Shown here: positions 17,309-26,334 of the stretch, piece by piece
Position numbering within the stretch: the stretch's first letter is position 1
Layout: every line of letters starts with the position of its first letter
Origin: DAOPXV01 sp964551445
Lineage (GTDB): Bacteria > Muiribacteriota > UBA9980
Assembly (NCBI GenBank): GCA_964551445.1
Contig: CAZKCG010000016.1
Location: 36,214-100,213 of the forward strand
Reading direction: 5' to 3'
Length of the DNA stretch: 64,000 nucleotides
Notes under the pieces: model-generated
The model's database searches: none
What the model saw: only the letters and a program-made list of their open reading frames with translations
Told to the model about the DNA's origin: nothing
Made by a program: the position numbers and the translations under genes

Positions 17309-18658
17309 TTAGAAATTGCCCCAGAATGAATTGAGTTTCTTTATTCTTTTTTTAGCGTCTTCGGCGATCGATGTGTTGGGGAAATTGTCGACGACTTTCT
17401 GGTAAGCTGCTTTGGCTGCTTCTTTGTTCTTCATTTTTTCGAAGCATTCGCCCTGTTTGTAGAGGGCTTCAGGCATGCGCGGGCTTCTCGGGAAGCTGGC
17501 AACCCAGAAGTTCAACATATCCATTGCTTTGTCGTAGTATTTTTTTGCGCCGATGCCTATGAACCCGCCAGTCTTGATCTCAAGCAGCATCGAGGCCATG
17601 TTAAGAACCGTTTCTTCTTTCATGGTTTCGGGATTATTAAGATAGTGGATTATGAAAATGCCGAGCGATGTTTCGTAATCGCCTTTTTTCATGAATGAGT
17701 GGCCGGCATACCAGAAAGCCTTGTTTCTGAAGCCGTTCGGAACTCCGACCGGTTCTTCTATCATTACTACGTTGAATCTTAAAAGGGCCGTTGTGTAGTC
17801 GCCGCGGTTCAACGCGTCGAGGCCTGTGGCGAACTGTTCTTCGATAGAGAGCATGTGGTTTCCGTTATTGTAGTGGATGACCATATCGCCTTTTCTCTGG
17901 CCTTCCTGGAATCCGGCCTGATAAGCGGCGGGATAAGTTTTTCTGCTGCCGTCGCGGATACCTTCGTTTCTGCCGGTGGTTCTGCCGTTCATGAGGCCGT
18001 CGTTGTAGCCGGTCGAGAAATAATTAGGAAGACGGCTGCCCGTTTTCGCGCTGGCGGCCGTTCCGAGATCGACTGAGAGAGATCTTACGCCGGCGGGGAA
18101 ATTAAGCTTGTTTATGAGGTCGGCGAGTTTTTCCTGGGTGTAGGCGTAGTTCTGGAATCTGGATATGAATTTTGAATAGCCTTCGCTTTCGCCGTTTCTG
18201 CGGCCTTCATCTTCGCCCTGGCGGAGGCCTATATTGAAACCGTTCTGGTATTCATTGCGATAGCCTTCGTTGTATCCCTGCTGATAGCCCATACGATAGT
18301 TAGGATCGTTGTGGTAGTCGTAGTTCGGGCTGTTAGGATCGTTAGGGTCGCCGGGCTGGTTAGGGTTTACGGGAGGAACCGGCGGTACGGGAGGCATGGG
18401 CGGATGATGGGGGCCGGGAGGCGTCGGAGGAAGGGGCTGGCCGCCTGGGTTCGTGCCGGGTGAGCCGGGATAGAGATCGCCGGGCTGGTTGTATGTAGTG
18501 CCGTCCGGGGTCTGGTGCGAGTGGCCGGGATGGGACGGGTCCCAGTGTTTGGAAGTGGTTTCTTTTGAAGCGGGCATTTTAAGGTCGTTTGCGGCGTAAG
18601 CCGTCGTAAAACCCGCGGTAAGGCCTAAGGCAAGGGCGATAGCAAGAAGTTTTTTCAT
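17309..18658 (-). CDS. Exported Pro-rich protein with 4-residue Gly/aromatic repeats and C-terminal TPR domain
   Basis: 449 residues with a signal peptide (1-22, cleavage after TAYA). Residues about 65-115 are Pro/Gly/Asn-rich. Residues about 120-170 and 215-260 show a striking four-residue period of Gly and aromatic residues (GYQQGYNEGYRNEYQNGF), recalling the GxxxG helices of FliH. The C-terminal 170 residues are TPR repeats of the YbgF/CpoB type (EALYKQGECFEKMKNKEAAKAAYQKVVDNFPNT). It is likely periplasmic or surface-associated and acts as a scaffold, but no family name fits. AGGGGG precedes the ATG. Confidence 0.8.
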   Translation of the reverse strand: MKKLLAIALALGLTAGFTTAYAANDLKMPASKETTSKHWDPSHPGHSHQTPDGTTYNQPGDLYPGSPGTNPGGQPLPPTPPGPHHPPMPPVPPVPPVNPNQPGDPNDPNSPNYDYHNDPNYRMGYQQGYNEGYRNEYQNGFNIGLRQGEDEGRRNGESEGYSKFISRFQNYAYTQEKLADLINKLNFPAGVRSLSVDLGTAASAKTGSRLPNYFSTGYNDGLMNGRTTGRNEGIRDGSRKTYPAAYQAGFQEGQRKGDMVIHYNNGNHMLSIEEQFATGLDALNRGDYTTALLRFNVVMIEEPVGVPNGFRNKAFWYAGHSFMKKGDYETSLGIFIIHYLNNPETMKEETVLNMASMLLEIKTGGFIGIGAKKYYDKAMDMLNFWVASFPRSPRMPEALYKQGECFEKMKNKEAAKAAYQKVVDNFPNTSIAEDAKKRIKKLNSFWGNF

Positions 18659-18712
18659 TATTGATGTTTCCCCCTTTATTGATTTTTTGGTATTTTAAAT
18701 TAATGTGAATTA

Positions 18713-18741
18713 ATTATACCAAATTTTTAAGCTTTTGGCAA
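18713..18741 (-). promoter_or_regulatory. Sigma-70 type promoter for the Pro-rich protein
   Basis: TTGCCA and TATAAT with 17-base spacing on the minus strand, about 55 bases upstream of the start codon. Confidence 0.7.
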
Positions 18742-18784
18742 ATTTTGTTTAAAATTGAAAAACGAAATATAGAATTTGGGCAGC

Positions 18785-18813
18785 TTGCAAAAGTTTTTAA
18801 AAAAGAGTATAAT
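18785..18813 (+). promoter_or_regulatory. Sigma-70 type promoter for the DUF4160/DUF2442 pair
   Basis: TTGCAA and TATAAT with 17-base spacing; transcription would begin near 18820, just ahead of a GAGG ribosome site and the ATG at 18842. Confidence 0.72.
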
Positions 18814-18841
18814 ATTTTTAATGCTTTATTGAGGTTATTTA

Positions 18842-19081
18842 ATGAGTCCGACTGTATTCAGGTACAAGGGTTATCGCTTCTTCTTTTTTTCAAGAGAAGA
18901 AATGCGTATACATATTCATGTTTCATCCAGCAAAGGTGAAGCGAAATTCTGGCTGAAACCGATAGTAGGTCTTGCCTATAATTGCGGGTTGTCATCAAAA
19001 GAATTAAAAGAAATACATTCAACGATCGAGGAAAGAATAAATGATATCGAAAAAAGCTGGAAAGAGCATTTCAAAAATTGA
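18842..19081 (+). CDS. DUF4160 family protein (putative toxin-antitoxin component)
   Basis: 79 residues, full length for the family. The sequence MSPTVFRYKGYRFFFFSREE, then HIHVSS, GEAKFWL, LAYNCGLSSKELKEI and the final EERINDIEKSWKEHF match the DUF4160 pattern. Such proteins almost always sit next to DUF2442 and are predicted, mostly without experiment, to be part of type II toxin-antitoxin pairs. The stop lies 41 bases inside the next gene, so translation is coupled. It has its own promoter. Confidence 0.88.
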   Translation: MSPTVFRYKGYRFFFFSREEMRIHIHVSSSKGEAKFWLKPIVGLAYNCGLSSKELKEIHSTIEERINDIEKSWKEHFKN

Positions 19082-19325
19082 GGTCCTTGGAATATCCAGG
19101 AATGGAATATGGATCATAGTTTTAGAAAAAGAATATTTTTTGCCGTTTAGCGAATTTCCATGGTTCGAAGACGCCAATTTATCGTCGGTTTTTAACGTTG
19201 AGCTTGCTGGTGAAACACATATTTATTGGCCTGATCTTGATGTCGATCTTGAGATCGGATCTATTGAAAATCCAAAAGCTTATCCTCTTGTTTCAAAAAA
19301 AAGAAAGCTTAAGAAAGCCGCATAG
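19041..19325 (+). CDS. DUF2442 family protein (putative toxin-antitoxin component)
   Basis: 94 residues. The core WIIVLEKEYFLPFSEFPWF, NVELAGETHIYWPDLDVDL and SIENPKAYPLVSK is typical DUF2442, with a basic C-terminus (KKRKLKKAA). The frame begins inside the DUF4160 gene; an ATG at 19041 is the first usable start and no separate promoter is visible. In the family this partner is the usual candidate antitoxin or DNA-binding component, which remains a prediction. Confidence 0.87.
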   Translation: MISKKAGKSISKIEVLGISRNGIWIIVLEKEYFLPFSEFPWFEDANLSSVFNVELAGETHIYWPDLDVDLEIGSIENPKAYPLVSKKRKLKKAA

Positions 19326-19469
19326 CTAACAGCCGGAGTTATTGTCGGGAAAAACAGGCAACTGCTGGCTAAAAGCCGGATGCAAGCTTTTAGATCACAT
19401 TTTGCGGCATGAAAAGGCATTTCCAATCCAAAAAATATATCAGCCATATTTTAATCGGGAAAATAATAT

Positions 19470-19507
19470 CCGGTTTTATTGACAACCGGTTTTTCATCCC
19501 TTATAAT
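19470..19507 (+). promoter_or_regulatory. Strong promoter with a palindrome around the -35 box
   Basis: TTGACA (19479-19484) and TATAAT (19502-19507) are both perfect and 17 bases apart. CCGGTT (19470-19475) and AACCGG (19484-19489) form an inverted repeat across the -35 box, a candidate repressor site. Confidence 0.8.
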
Positions 19508-19565
19508 TGATATATCAATTTATTTTCATGTGATTATTAATTAATTTATAAAGGAGAATGACGCT

Positions 19566-21614
19566 ATGAAAAATTTAATGATGAAGCGCTTCGTACTTTT
19601 AACGGCTGTTTTATTTATGGTCGTTTTTTCGACGACGCCGGCTTTTTGCGATAACAGCGTCCGCGCGGCATACGAGAAATATCTTAAAAGCTACAATGAC
19701 TTTAAAGGCGCTATCGATCAGAATCTGGACGCCGACACCATAAAGCTGTACGCCGAAAAATATAAAGAGGACCTCGAAAATTATAAAGGCATAGTTGGCG
19801 GCGAAAAGCTCGAACCTGCCGGTTCAAAAGCCCCCGCAAGTTCAAGCCGCATATCCGAAGAAGCTTCTGTGACAGCCGCCGCCGAAGGCGCGTCCGAAGC
19901 GATAAGAAAAAGCGAAACTCCTTTTGAAAAAGCCGTTATCGACCTTCATTCGGGAGATAAGGCTAAAATAGACCAGGCCATGAAAGTTTTTCAAAACGCC
20001 ATCAATACCTCGAAGAACGCGGCTGAAGTAAACCGCGCTAAATATGAGCTTGCCAACGCTTACATGACGAAGAACGATTTTACTAAAGCGGAAGCGCTCT
20101 ATAAAGGTCTGGCCGGTAATAAAGACGCTACGGCTGCTAACGCCGAAAAAGCCCTTGAAACGCTGAATTATCTCAAAACAAAAACCGTGCTCGCCGCGGC
20201 GGTCCAAACCGCTAAAAACACGGCTATCGAAAAAGCGGCGGCCTATGAAAAACTCTCATGGCGCTCGCCTTTTACTAAAGTTTTGGCTAAAATTTCGCAG
20301 GTGACATCCGCCTTTAAATATAAAAGATCGCTTGCCGGCCTCCGCGAACAGGCCAAAGACGGCGACGCCGGATTTATCGGCGTAACTAAAACACTTGTTA
20401 CGGATCTTTTCAAGAACGGCTTCAAAATAGCCGCCGATGATAAATCAGACAAGGACCTTTTTACGAACGATATAGTATGGAAAAAAAGACAGCGCATCGC
20501 GGCCCTCATTAATAAAAGCGGCGGCATCTATAAAGTTTGTAACGTGAGATGGGGTTTCACCGGCACCGAAACGGGCGATGAAGACAAGATAATGCCTAAA
20601 TGGAGGACCGTCACCATCGATACGAACGGCGTAACGGAAGCTTATTTCGTAATGAAACCCTTCGCGCCCGAATGGATCGCCGGCCACAGTTTTTTCATGT
20701 TCGAATTCGACAAAGACCACCCCGTAGTTACCGAGTTCGGAGAAAAATCCTATGGATTCATAGTTTCACTGGAAGCCCACCTTAAGGAAGGTCAGAGTTA
20801 CAGTTTTACCGGAAGTTTCGGCGTCGTTTATCTAATGCTCTCAAAAGAAGATTATATCCAGATCTGCGCCGTCAATAAAAGCCGTCTGATACCTTATAGA
20901 ATGAAGCTTTCGAACGAACAGAAAAGATCGCTTTTAGTATGCGCGATAGAAGAATCTTTAAAAGAACGCGGCATGGAGCGTTATGAACTTTTTGAAAATA
21001 ACTGCACGAACGTTCTTTTCGAAATGCTCAACACCGTTATTCCGAAAGATCAGCAGTTCCGCGAATGGATAGTTAAAAATATACTTTACAATAAAACTCT
21101 CGCGCTTCCCAAAACCGCGCCCAAAATACTTAAAAAGCACGGGCTTGTGGCCGAGGTCATGCCGACGATCCTTCCGGACGCTAAAAACGCCGTCGACCGC
21201 TCCGGCAAGCCTCTCGAAGGCGGCGAACTGGCGGCGGCTGAAAAGTCTCTTGAAACCATAGTTTTAAAGGCCAACCGGGTCAGAGCGGAAGTTCTGGCCG
21301 CTATCGATAACGGCCGGCTCGATAAGGCCGGAATAAAAAAAATATTCTACGACGAAGAATCCGACACCGTTTTCGCTCTGAACATTCCCGGAGCGATACC
21401 CGATGAAGGCGCTAAGAGCGCGTTTTCCATCGATGAAAATGAATTCGTGAAAAATATGGCCGCAATAAACTCGAAAGAGGCCTTGAAAAAATATGCAGGC
21501 GGCCTGTTCGACGCTTATATAAAGGCGCTTTCGAACAGAATGCTGGTTCACGGACCTGATATATCGCGGTATCTGACCGAAGGTCTAGAAGATATGGAAA
21601 AACTTCTTAAATAA
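19566..21614 (+). CDS. Exported protein with DUF4105/Lnb-N-like domain
   Basis: 682 residues with a signal peptide (1-28, cleavage after PAFC or nearby). Residues about 40-210 are helical with TPR-like repeats (ALYKGLAGNKDATAANAEKAL). Residues about 330-520 look like the Lnb N-terminal periplasmic (DUF4105) domain, a papain/NlpC-type fold: GHSFFMFEF with His374 and YELFENNCTN with Cys480 are the expected catalytic-type residues. The remaining C-terminal 150 residues are of unknown type. It is probably a periplasmic cysteine hydrolase or acyl/peptide-modifying protein. GGAG precedes the ATG, and a strong promoter lies 60 bases upstream. Confidence 0.65.
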   Translation: MKNLMMKRFVLLTAVLFMVVFSTTPAFCDNSVRAAYEKYLKSYNDFKGAIDQNLDADTIKLYAEKYKEDLENYKGIVGGEKLEPAGSKAPASSSRISEEASVTAAAEGASEAIRKSETPFEKAVIDLHSGDKAKIDQAMKVFQNAINTSKNAAEVNRAKYELANAYMTKNDFTKAEALYKGLAGNKDATAANAEKALETLNYLKTKTVLAAAVQTAKNTAIEKAAAYEKLSWRSPFTKVLAKISQVTSAFKYKRSLAGLREQAKDGDAGFIGVTKTLVTDLFKNGFKIAADDKSDKDLFTNDIVWKKRQRIAALINKSGGIYKVCNVRWGFTGTETGDEDKIMPKWRTVTIDTNGVTEAYFVMKPFAPEWIAGHSFFMFEFDKDHPVVTEFGEKSYGFIVSLEAHLKEGQSYSFTGSFGVVYLMLSKEDYIQICAVNKSRLIPYRMKLSNEQKRSLLVCAIEESLKERGMERYELFENNCTNVLFEMLNTVIPKDQQFREWIVKNILYNKTLALPKTAPKILKKHGLVAEVMPTILPDAKNAVDRSGKPLEGGELAAAEKSLETIVLKANRVRAEVLAAIDNGRLDKAGIKKIFYDEESDTVFALNIPGAIPDEGAKSAFSIDENEFVKNMAAINSKEALKKYAGGLFDAYIKALSNRMLVHGPDISRYLTEGLEDMEKLLK

Positions 21615-21696
21615 CGAAGAAATGACAGGCCTGACTATGTTTAGTTTAGTATAGGCATATCGTAAAAACTATAATCAATATCATAAAAATAAAAAA

Positions 21697-21735
21697 GGCC
21701 GGGGCGCGTCAAAAAAAGGCGTTCCCCGGTTTTTA
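21697..21735 (+). terminator. Rho-independent terminator
   Basis: CCGGGG-CGC pairs with GCG-TTCCCCGG across an A-rich loop and is followed by TTTTT. It terminates the exported-protein gene about 85 bases downstream of its stop. Confidence 0.8.
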
Positions 21736-21746
21736 AATAATATTTC

Positions 21747-21775
21747 TTGACAATAATACCGGGTTGGAATAATAT
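21747..21775 (+). promoter_or_regulatory. Sigma-70 type promoter for the second chemoreceptor
   Basis: TTGACA and TAATAT with 17-base spacing, about 45 bases upstream of the start codon. Confidence 0.7.
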
Positions 21776-21821
21776 GAGAATAGCTTTTTGAAATTCATTC
21801 GTGGTTTTGGAGGAAATTTAT

Positions 21822-24215
21822 ATGAGAATAACCATAAGATGGAAGATATTGATGTTCGGTTTTTTAGCGTCGATGCTTCCGGTGGCTATAATCCTTTTTT
21901 CGCTGAACGGCGAAACGATGGCGTTGAAAGATTCCGTGATAACGAGGGTAGAAGCCTCCATGAAAAGCGAGCTCGCCAATATCTCAAAAGATATATGCAA
22001 TATGCTCCAGAGCCAGAATGAAATACTTCTTAAAAACGTCGAAGCCAATATTAACGTGGCTGAAAGCGTTATCAAGAACGCCGGCGGAATAAGCCTTGCT
22101 TCCGAAGACGCTTCGTGGGTCGCGACGAATCAGATAAGCGGCGCGACATCAGAGATAAAACTCATAAAAGTTTGCGCGACGGGGCATGGAGACGCCGCCA
22201 AAGCTCAGTGGCTGGGCCAGAACCGCGAGTCTCTCGCCGCCACTCCGATAGTTGACGACGTCGTAAAACTTGTCGGCGGGACCTGCACTATATTTCAAAA
22301 AATGAACGACGCCGGCGATATGCTGCGCGTCGCGACGAACGTCATAGGCAAAGATAAAAAACGCGCCATCGGAACTTATATACCGGCGGTCAACGCGGAC
22401 GGATCTAAAAACGCCGTGATCGAAACTGTTGTGAGCGGGAAGCGATACATCGGCCGGGCGTTCGTCGTGGATTCCTGGTATATCACGGCTTATTCTCCCC
22501 TGAAAAACGCCTCCGGCGAACTTATCGGCATGAGTTACGTCGGAATAAAACAGGAAAGCGTTCCGAGCGTTCGAAGATCCATTCTGGAAACGAAGGTCGG
22601 AAAAACAGGCTACGTATTCGTGCTCGAGGGCTCCGGAAAGGATTGCGGGCGCTATATAATATCGAAGGACGGAGCGCGCGACGGGGAAAATCTGTGGAAC
22701 GCCTCTGACGCTTCCGGCTCATTATTTATCCAGAACATGATCAACGGGGCGAAATCTAAAAAAGGCGCGGTCCATTTCGAGGAATATCCCTGGCAGAACG
22801 CCGGTGAAAAAACGCCTCGAAAAAAGATCGCCGCCTGCATGTATTTCGAGCCATGGGACTGGGTCATCGGATCTTCCACATATAACGACGAATTCATGGA
22901 ATCTGTGGAACACGTTAACGCGGCGTCGAAAAAACTCATATCCAATACGCTTTTTGTCGGACTGATAATCATTTTTCTGTCCGCCGTGCTTGCGGCCGTG
23001 ATAAGCGGAAGTATCTATAAAAATATAAAAACCCTTATCGATTCAACGGCGAAACTTACGGCGGATATACTCGAAGGCAAGCTTTCTGAACGCGGCGGGG
23101 AAAAGGAATTAAATTTTGAATTCGCGCCGGTCATACACGGTATAAATTCGATAATGGACGCTCTTGTTTCACCCCTCAAACTTTCGTCGGAATATCTTCA
23201 CAACATTTCACGCGGCGAGATACCGGCGAAAATAACCGATGAATATCGCGGTGAATTTAACGGCATAAAAATCAGCATCAACACATGTATCGAAACGCTC
23301 AACAAACTCATCATAAGCGACGGCGGAAGAACTCTCGGATCGGCGGCCGAAAAAGATCTTACGGTCAGAATGAACGAAAATTACGAAGGTTCGTTCAATA
23401 CCATGAAAAACAATATAAACAATCTGCTGGAGAGCCTTGAGATCGCGTTTGATCAGGTATACGAGGCGACGCATCAGGTCACGAGCGTTTCAGAAGAGAT
23501 GTCGTCCAACGCTCAGAACGTTTCCCAGGGAGCCCAGAGCCAGGCGGCTACGGTCGAAGAGATATCCACCTCGATCAGTCAGCTGGCGATAACCACCGCT
23601 TCGATAGCCGATTCGGCCGGAAACACGAAATCTCTCGCCGAAGAGACCATGCGCGAGGCGGCCCTGGGCGGCAGTGCCGTCAAGGAAGCGATAGACGCTA
23701 TGAACCACATAAACGGCTCGGCCGAACAGATCTTTCAGATAATAGTTCTGATAAGCAGTATCGCCGAGCAGACCAACCTTCTCGCGTTAAACGCCGCGAT
23801 AGAAGCGGCGAGGGCTGGCGAACACGGCCGTGGTTTCGCGGTGGTTTCGGGCGAGATAAGAAAGCTTGCCGAATCGTCTTCTACGGCGGCCAAGGAAATA
23901 TCGGCGCTCATAAAAAAATCTACCGCTAAAATAAATGAAGGTTCGAAGCTTTCCGAAAAAGCCGGAGAAGCTCTTGAAAAGATAATGGCCGGGATCGAAA
24001 AAACGGCCGGCGCGGTTCACGAGATATCCGCTTCGACCAGGGACCAGGGGAATTCATCGAGCGAGGTCTCGAAGGCTATCGAAAACGTGGCGGCCATAGT
24101 GGAAGAGAACGCCGGTTTCGCCGAGGAACTTGCGGCTTCGGCGGAAGAACTCGCGGCGTCGGCCGAGGCTTTGAAAAACCTTACGGAATCATTCAAAACA
24201 TCCAGAAAGAAATAA
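21822..24215 (+). CDS. Methyl-accepting chemotaxis protein with Cache-type sensor
   Basis: 797 residues from the ATG at 21822, eleven bases after GGAGG; an upstream GTG at 21801 has no support. Membrane helices at about 8-30 and 375-395 enclose a large periplasmic Cache_3/Cache_2-like sensor (RVATNVIGKDKKRAIGTYI, RYIGRAFVVDSWYITAYSPL), a type that often binds carboxylates. HAMP and a HAMP-like repeat follow, then the signalling domain with tip EQTNLLALNAAIEAARAG (about 647-664). The C-terminus lacks a CheR pentapeptide. Chemotaxis genes cheB/D/Y/X occur 38 kb away in the window. Confidence 0.95.
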   Translation: MRITIRWKILMFGFLASMLPVAIILFSLNGETMALKDSVITRVEASMKSELANISKDICNMLQSQNEILLKNVEANINVAESVIKNAGGISLASEDASWVATNQISGATSEIKLIKVCATGHGDAAKAQWLGQNRESLAATPIVDDVVKLVGGTCTIFQKMNDAGDMLRVATNVIGKDKKRAIGTYIPAVNADGSKNAVIETVVSGKRYIGRAFVVDSWYITAYSPLKNASGELIGMSYVGIKQESVPSVRRSILETKVGKTGYVFVLEGSGKDCGRYIISKDGARDGENLWNASDASGSLFIQNMINGAKSKKGAVHFEEYPWQNAGEKTPRKKIAACMYFEPWDWVIGSSTYNDEFMESVEHVNAASKKLISNTLFVGLIIIFLSAVLAAVISGSIYKNIKTLIDSTAKLTADILEGKLSERGGEKELNFEFAPVIHGINSIMDALVSPLKLSSEYLHNISRGEIPAKITDEYRGEFNGIKISINTCIETLNKLIISDGGRTLGSAAEKDLTVRMNENYEGSFNTMKNNINNLLESLEIAFDQVYEATHQVTSVSEEMSSNAQNVSQGAQSQAATVEEISTSISQLAITTASIADSAGNTKSLAEETMREAALGGSAVKEAIDAMNHINGSAEQIFQIIVLISSIAEQTNLLALNAAIEAARAGEHGRGFAVVSGEIRKLAESSSTAAKEISALIKKSTAKINEGSKLSEKAGEALEKIMAGIEKTAGAVHEISASTRDQGNSSSEVSKAIENVAAIVEENAGFAEELAASAEELAASAEALKNLTESFKTSRKK

Positions 24216-24302
24216 TCGCCGCTGCGTTATACCGCTTCCGGCACGATCAAGTAAAAGGTATTTTAACAGACTTTAACGGTACAAAATATCAAAAGAAATA
24301 TG

Positions 24303-24352
24303 CCGCCGGTTAAAATATTCAGCCGAATAAAAAGTTGACTTTTAACCGGCGG
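24303..24352 (+). repeat. Perfect 13-bp inverted repeat over the gph promoter
   Basis: CCGCCGGTTAAAA (24303-24315) is repeated inverted at 24340-24352. The right arm occupies the promoter spacer, so it may be an operator or a hairpin ending the chemoreceptor message, although no T-run follows. Confidence 0.6.
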
Positions 24353-24363
24353 TAAAGTATTAT
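24335..24363 (+). promoter_or_regulatory. Promoter for gph, with transcription start at or next to the start codon
   Basis: TTGACT and TATTAT with 17-base spacing. The -10 box ends seven bases before the ATG at 24371, and no Shine-Dalgarno is present, which predicts a leaderless mRNA. Confidence 0.7.
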
Positions 24364-24370
24364 TTGTGAC

Positions 24371-25030
24371 ATGAGATTTAAAGCCGCTATATTCGACCTG
24401 GACGGAACTCTGTTAAATACGATCGACGATCTGGCCGATTCGATGAATTCGGTCCTTGAAAAGCTCGGCTGCGCGGTTCATACTGTCGAAGCTTATAAAT
24501 ATTTCGTCGGCGACGGCATGGAGAATCTTGCCCGCCGGTCGCTGCCTGAAGATCGCCGCGGCGAGAAGAACATAAAAAAATGCGTCGAGATGATGATGGA
24601 GGAGTACGGGCTTCACTGGGCTGATAAAACGAGGCCTTATGACGGAATATGCGATATGCTGTCCGATCTTTCGCTTCTGGGCGTCAAACTCTCCGTTTTT
24701 TCAAACAAGCCCGATGGTTTCACGAAAATAATGGTGAAAAAGTTTTTTCCTGAGATCCAATTCGAACAGGTTCTGGGCGCGTCGGAGCGATTCGCCAGGA
24801 AGCCCGATCCGTCAGGCGCGCTTGATATTGCCCGGAAGATGGGGTTTTTGCCGGAAGAGATCTTATACGCGGGAGACACGGCCACCGATATGTTAACGGC
24901 GGCGGGCGCCGGAATGTACGCGGCCGGAGTGCTCTGGGGATTCCGTGAAAAAGATGAACTTTTAAAAGCGGGCGCGTCCGTGATAATTGAAAAGCCGGAA
25001 GAAATTTTAAGGATTTTCAGGGAAATATAG
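24371..25030 (+). CDS. gph: Phosphoglycolate phosphatase-like HAD hydrolase
   Basis: 219 residues, typical length. HAD motif I is FDLDGTLLNT (nucleophile Asp at about 9), motif II VFSNKP, motif III the Lys in ARKPDPSG, and motif IV GDTATD. The cap domain and the sequence TIDDLADSMNSVLEKLG match the Gph/PGPase clade, which hydrolyses 2-phosphoglycolate formed during DNA repair or oxygenase activity; related HADs with other phosphoester substrates are hard to separate by eye. The gene stands alone behind the inverted-repeat promoter and appears to be leaderless. Confidence 0.88.
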   Translation: MRFKAAIFDLDGTLLNTIDDLADSMNSVLEKLGCAVHTVEAYKYFVGDGMENLARRSLPEDRRGEKNIKKCVEMMMEEYGLHWADKTRPYDGICDMLSDLSLLGVKLSVFSNKPDGFTKIMVKKFFPEIQFEQVLGASERFARKPDPSGALDIARKMGFLPEEILYAGDTATDMLTAAGAGMYAAGVLWGFREKDELLKAGASVIIEKPEEILRIFREI

Positions 25031-25151
25031 AGCGCCCGGGCCCGGTTCTTCCAACCGCTGCGCTGTCGGTTTTAACGGAAAACAAATAAATCATCAAAAT
25101 TTTGGTGAGCTGGTCCCAAAAGATATTTATGACGCTCAATTTGAGTATAAT

Positions 25152-25180
25152 TTGACAAAAGCGTTCAAATGATATATAAT
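25152..25180 (+). promoter_or_regulatory. Consensus sigma-70 promoter
   Basis: TTGACA and TATAAT, both perfect, with 17-base spacing, 35 bases upstream of the exported-protein start codon. Confidence 0.85.
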
Positions 25181-25214
25181 ATATATAATAAAAATTAGGA
25201 GGGTAAATCGGCTT

Positions 25215-26324
25215 ATGAAAAAACATTTTAAACTGGTAATACTCATCGTGTGTGCGTTCGTTTTACTTACAGGCGTTAAAGTTCTCTATGCCGCCGACAA
25301 TGTTCTTTTCTTCGTTAACGACCCTAAAGAACTCACTTTCGTGGACATGAACAAAGTTATCTCGCACGTTGAAAATTATTACAGAAGCGTCGGGCTCTTA
25401 AACAGCGAAGACGTTCAGAAATTTTATCAGGCTTTAAAAAATCACGGCGTTCCTAATGCCGGAGCCGGAAAAGCATTCGTAGGCCTCGTTCTTCAGGACG
25501 CGTCAAACCCCGCTAACACGACAGGAGCCCCGAACGGAATTTTAGCCGTGAAAGGCCAGTTCGACAAAGCTAAAGTTCTCGAAATATTAAAAAAACATTA
25601 CGCCGAACATACCGCGAAAACAGGTCATGAGAACCTTTTCACGGAAACTCAGAGCGGCGCCGTCACCGTTCACAGATTCGCACTCGCTGAAAAAGACCGC
25701 GAATTAACGATGATCTCTTTCGCCGATTACTGCCTCTTCTCATCCGCTAAAGTCGGAGACACAAGGCTCTTAAAAGAAACGACAGCCGTTCTTCAGGCTA
25801 ACTCGATGAAAGCAAACGCGAACGCCGAAGCTACCGTCCGCTACCTCGTTCAGCCTACGGCCCGCGACCGCGAACTTCTCACGAAGGTCGTAAACGATAA
25901 ATATCAGGACTTCAAAAGCAGCAAAGTATTGTTAAAACGCAAAGGCCTCAAGGGTTTCTTCGCCAGAAGATTCGCAGACCACAAAGTTAAATTCATAAAC
26001 GATTCGATAAACGAACTCAACGACGTGGATATCACCATCTACAGAATGAAGAACGACAGCGTCAACATGAAAAGGGTTTCCGTCGTTTCGAATTTCGCCA
26101 GCGAAGACAAAGCCAGAGGCGTTAAAAAGAACATATTGAACCACTTGAACGACGCTATAAAAGGCGCTTCACACCCCGAAGACAAACTCGGCCTCTCGAA
26201 CATAAAAGTTACGGCTGACGGAACGAAATGCTCGATCGACACCGAACTTGGAACGGAAGAAGAACAGCTTCAGTGCTTCGCCCTCATCTCTTCTTACGTC
26301 GCAAGATCGATACTCAGACAGTAA
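25215..26324 (+). CDS. Exported protein of unknown function
   Basis: 369 residues with a clear signal peptide (1-27, cleavage after VLYA). TAGGAGG precedes the ATG, and a fully consensus promoter lies upstream, so high expression is likely. Two copies of a beta-alpha-beta unit can be seen (GILAVKGQFDKAKVLEILKKHY, then a later VSVVSNFASEDKARGVKKNILNHL). This layout resembles DUF3352-like periplasmic proteins, but I am not confident of the family. The fabZ-like gene follows after only ten bases and lacks a good ribosome site, so the two are probably co-transcribed. Confidence 0.75.
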   Translation: MKKHFKLVILIVCAFVLLTGVKVLYAADNVLFFVNDPKELTFVDMNKVISHVENYYRSVGLLNSEDVQKFYQALKNHGVPNAGAGKAFVGLVLQDASNPANTTGAPNGILAVKGQFDKAKVLEILKKHYAEHTAKTGHENLFTETQSGAVTVHRFALAEKDRELTMISFADYCLFSSAKVGDTRLLKETTAVLQANSMKANANAEATVRYLVQPTARDRELLTKVVNDKYQDFKSSKVLLKRKGLKGFFARRFADHKVKFINDSINELNDVDITIYRMKNDSVNMKRVSVVSNFASEDKARGVKKNILNHLNDAIKGASHPEDKLGLSNIKVTADGTKCSIDTELGTEEEQLQCFALISSYVARSILRQ

Positions 26325-26334
26325 GTCGAAGTAG

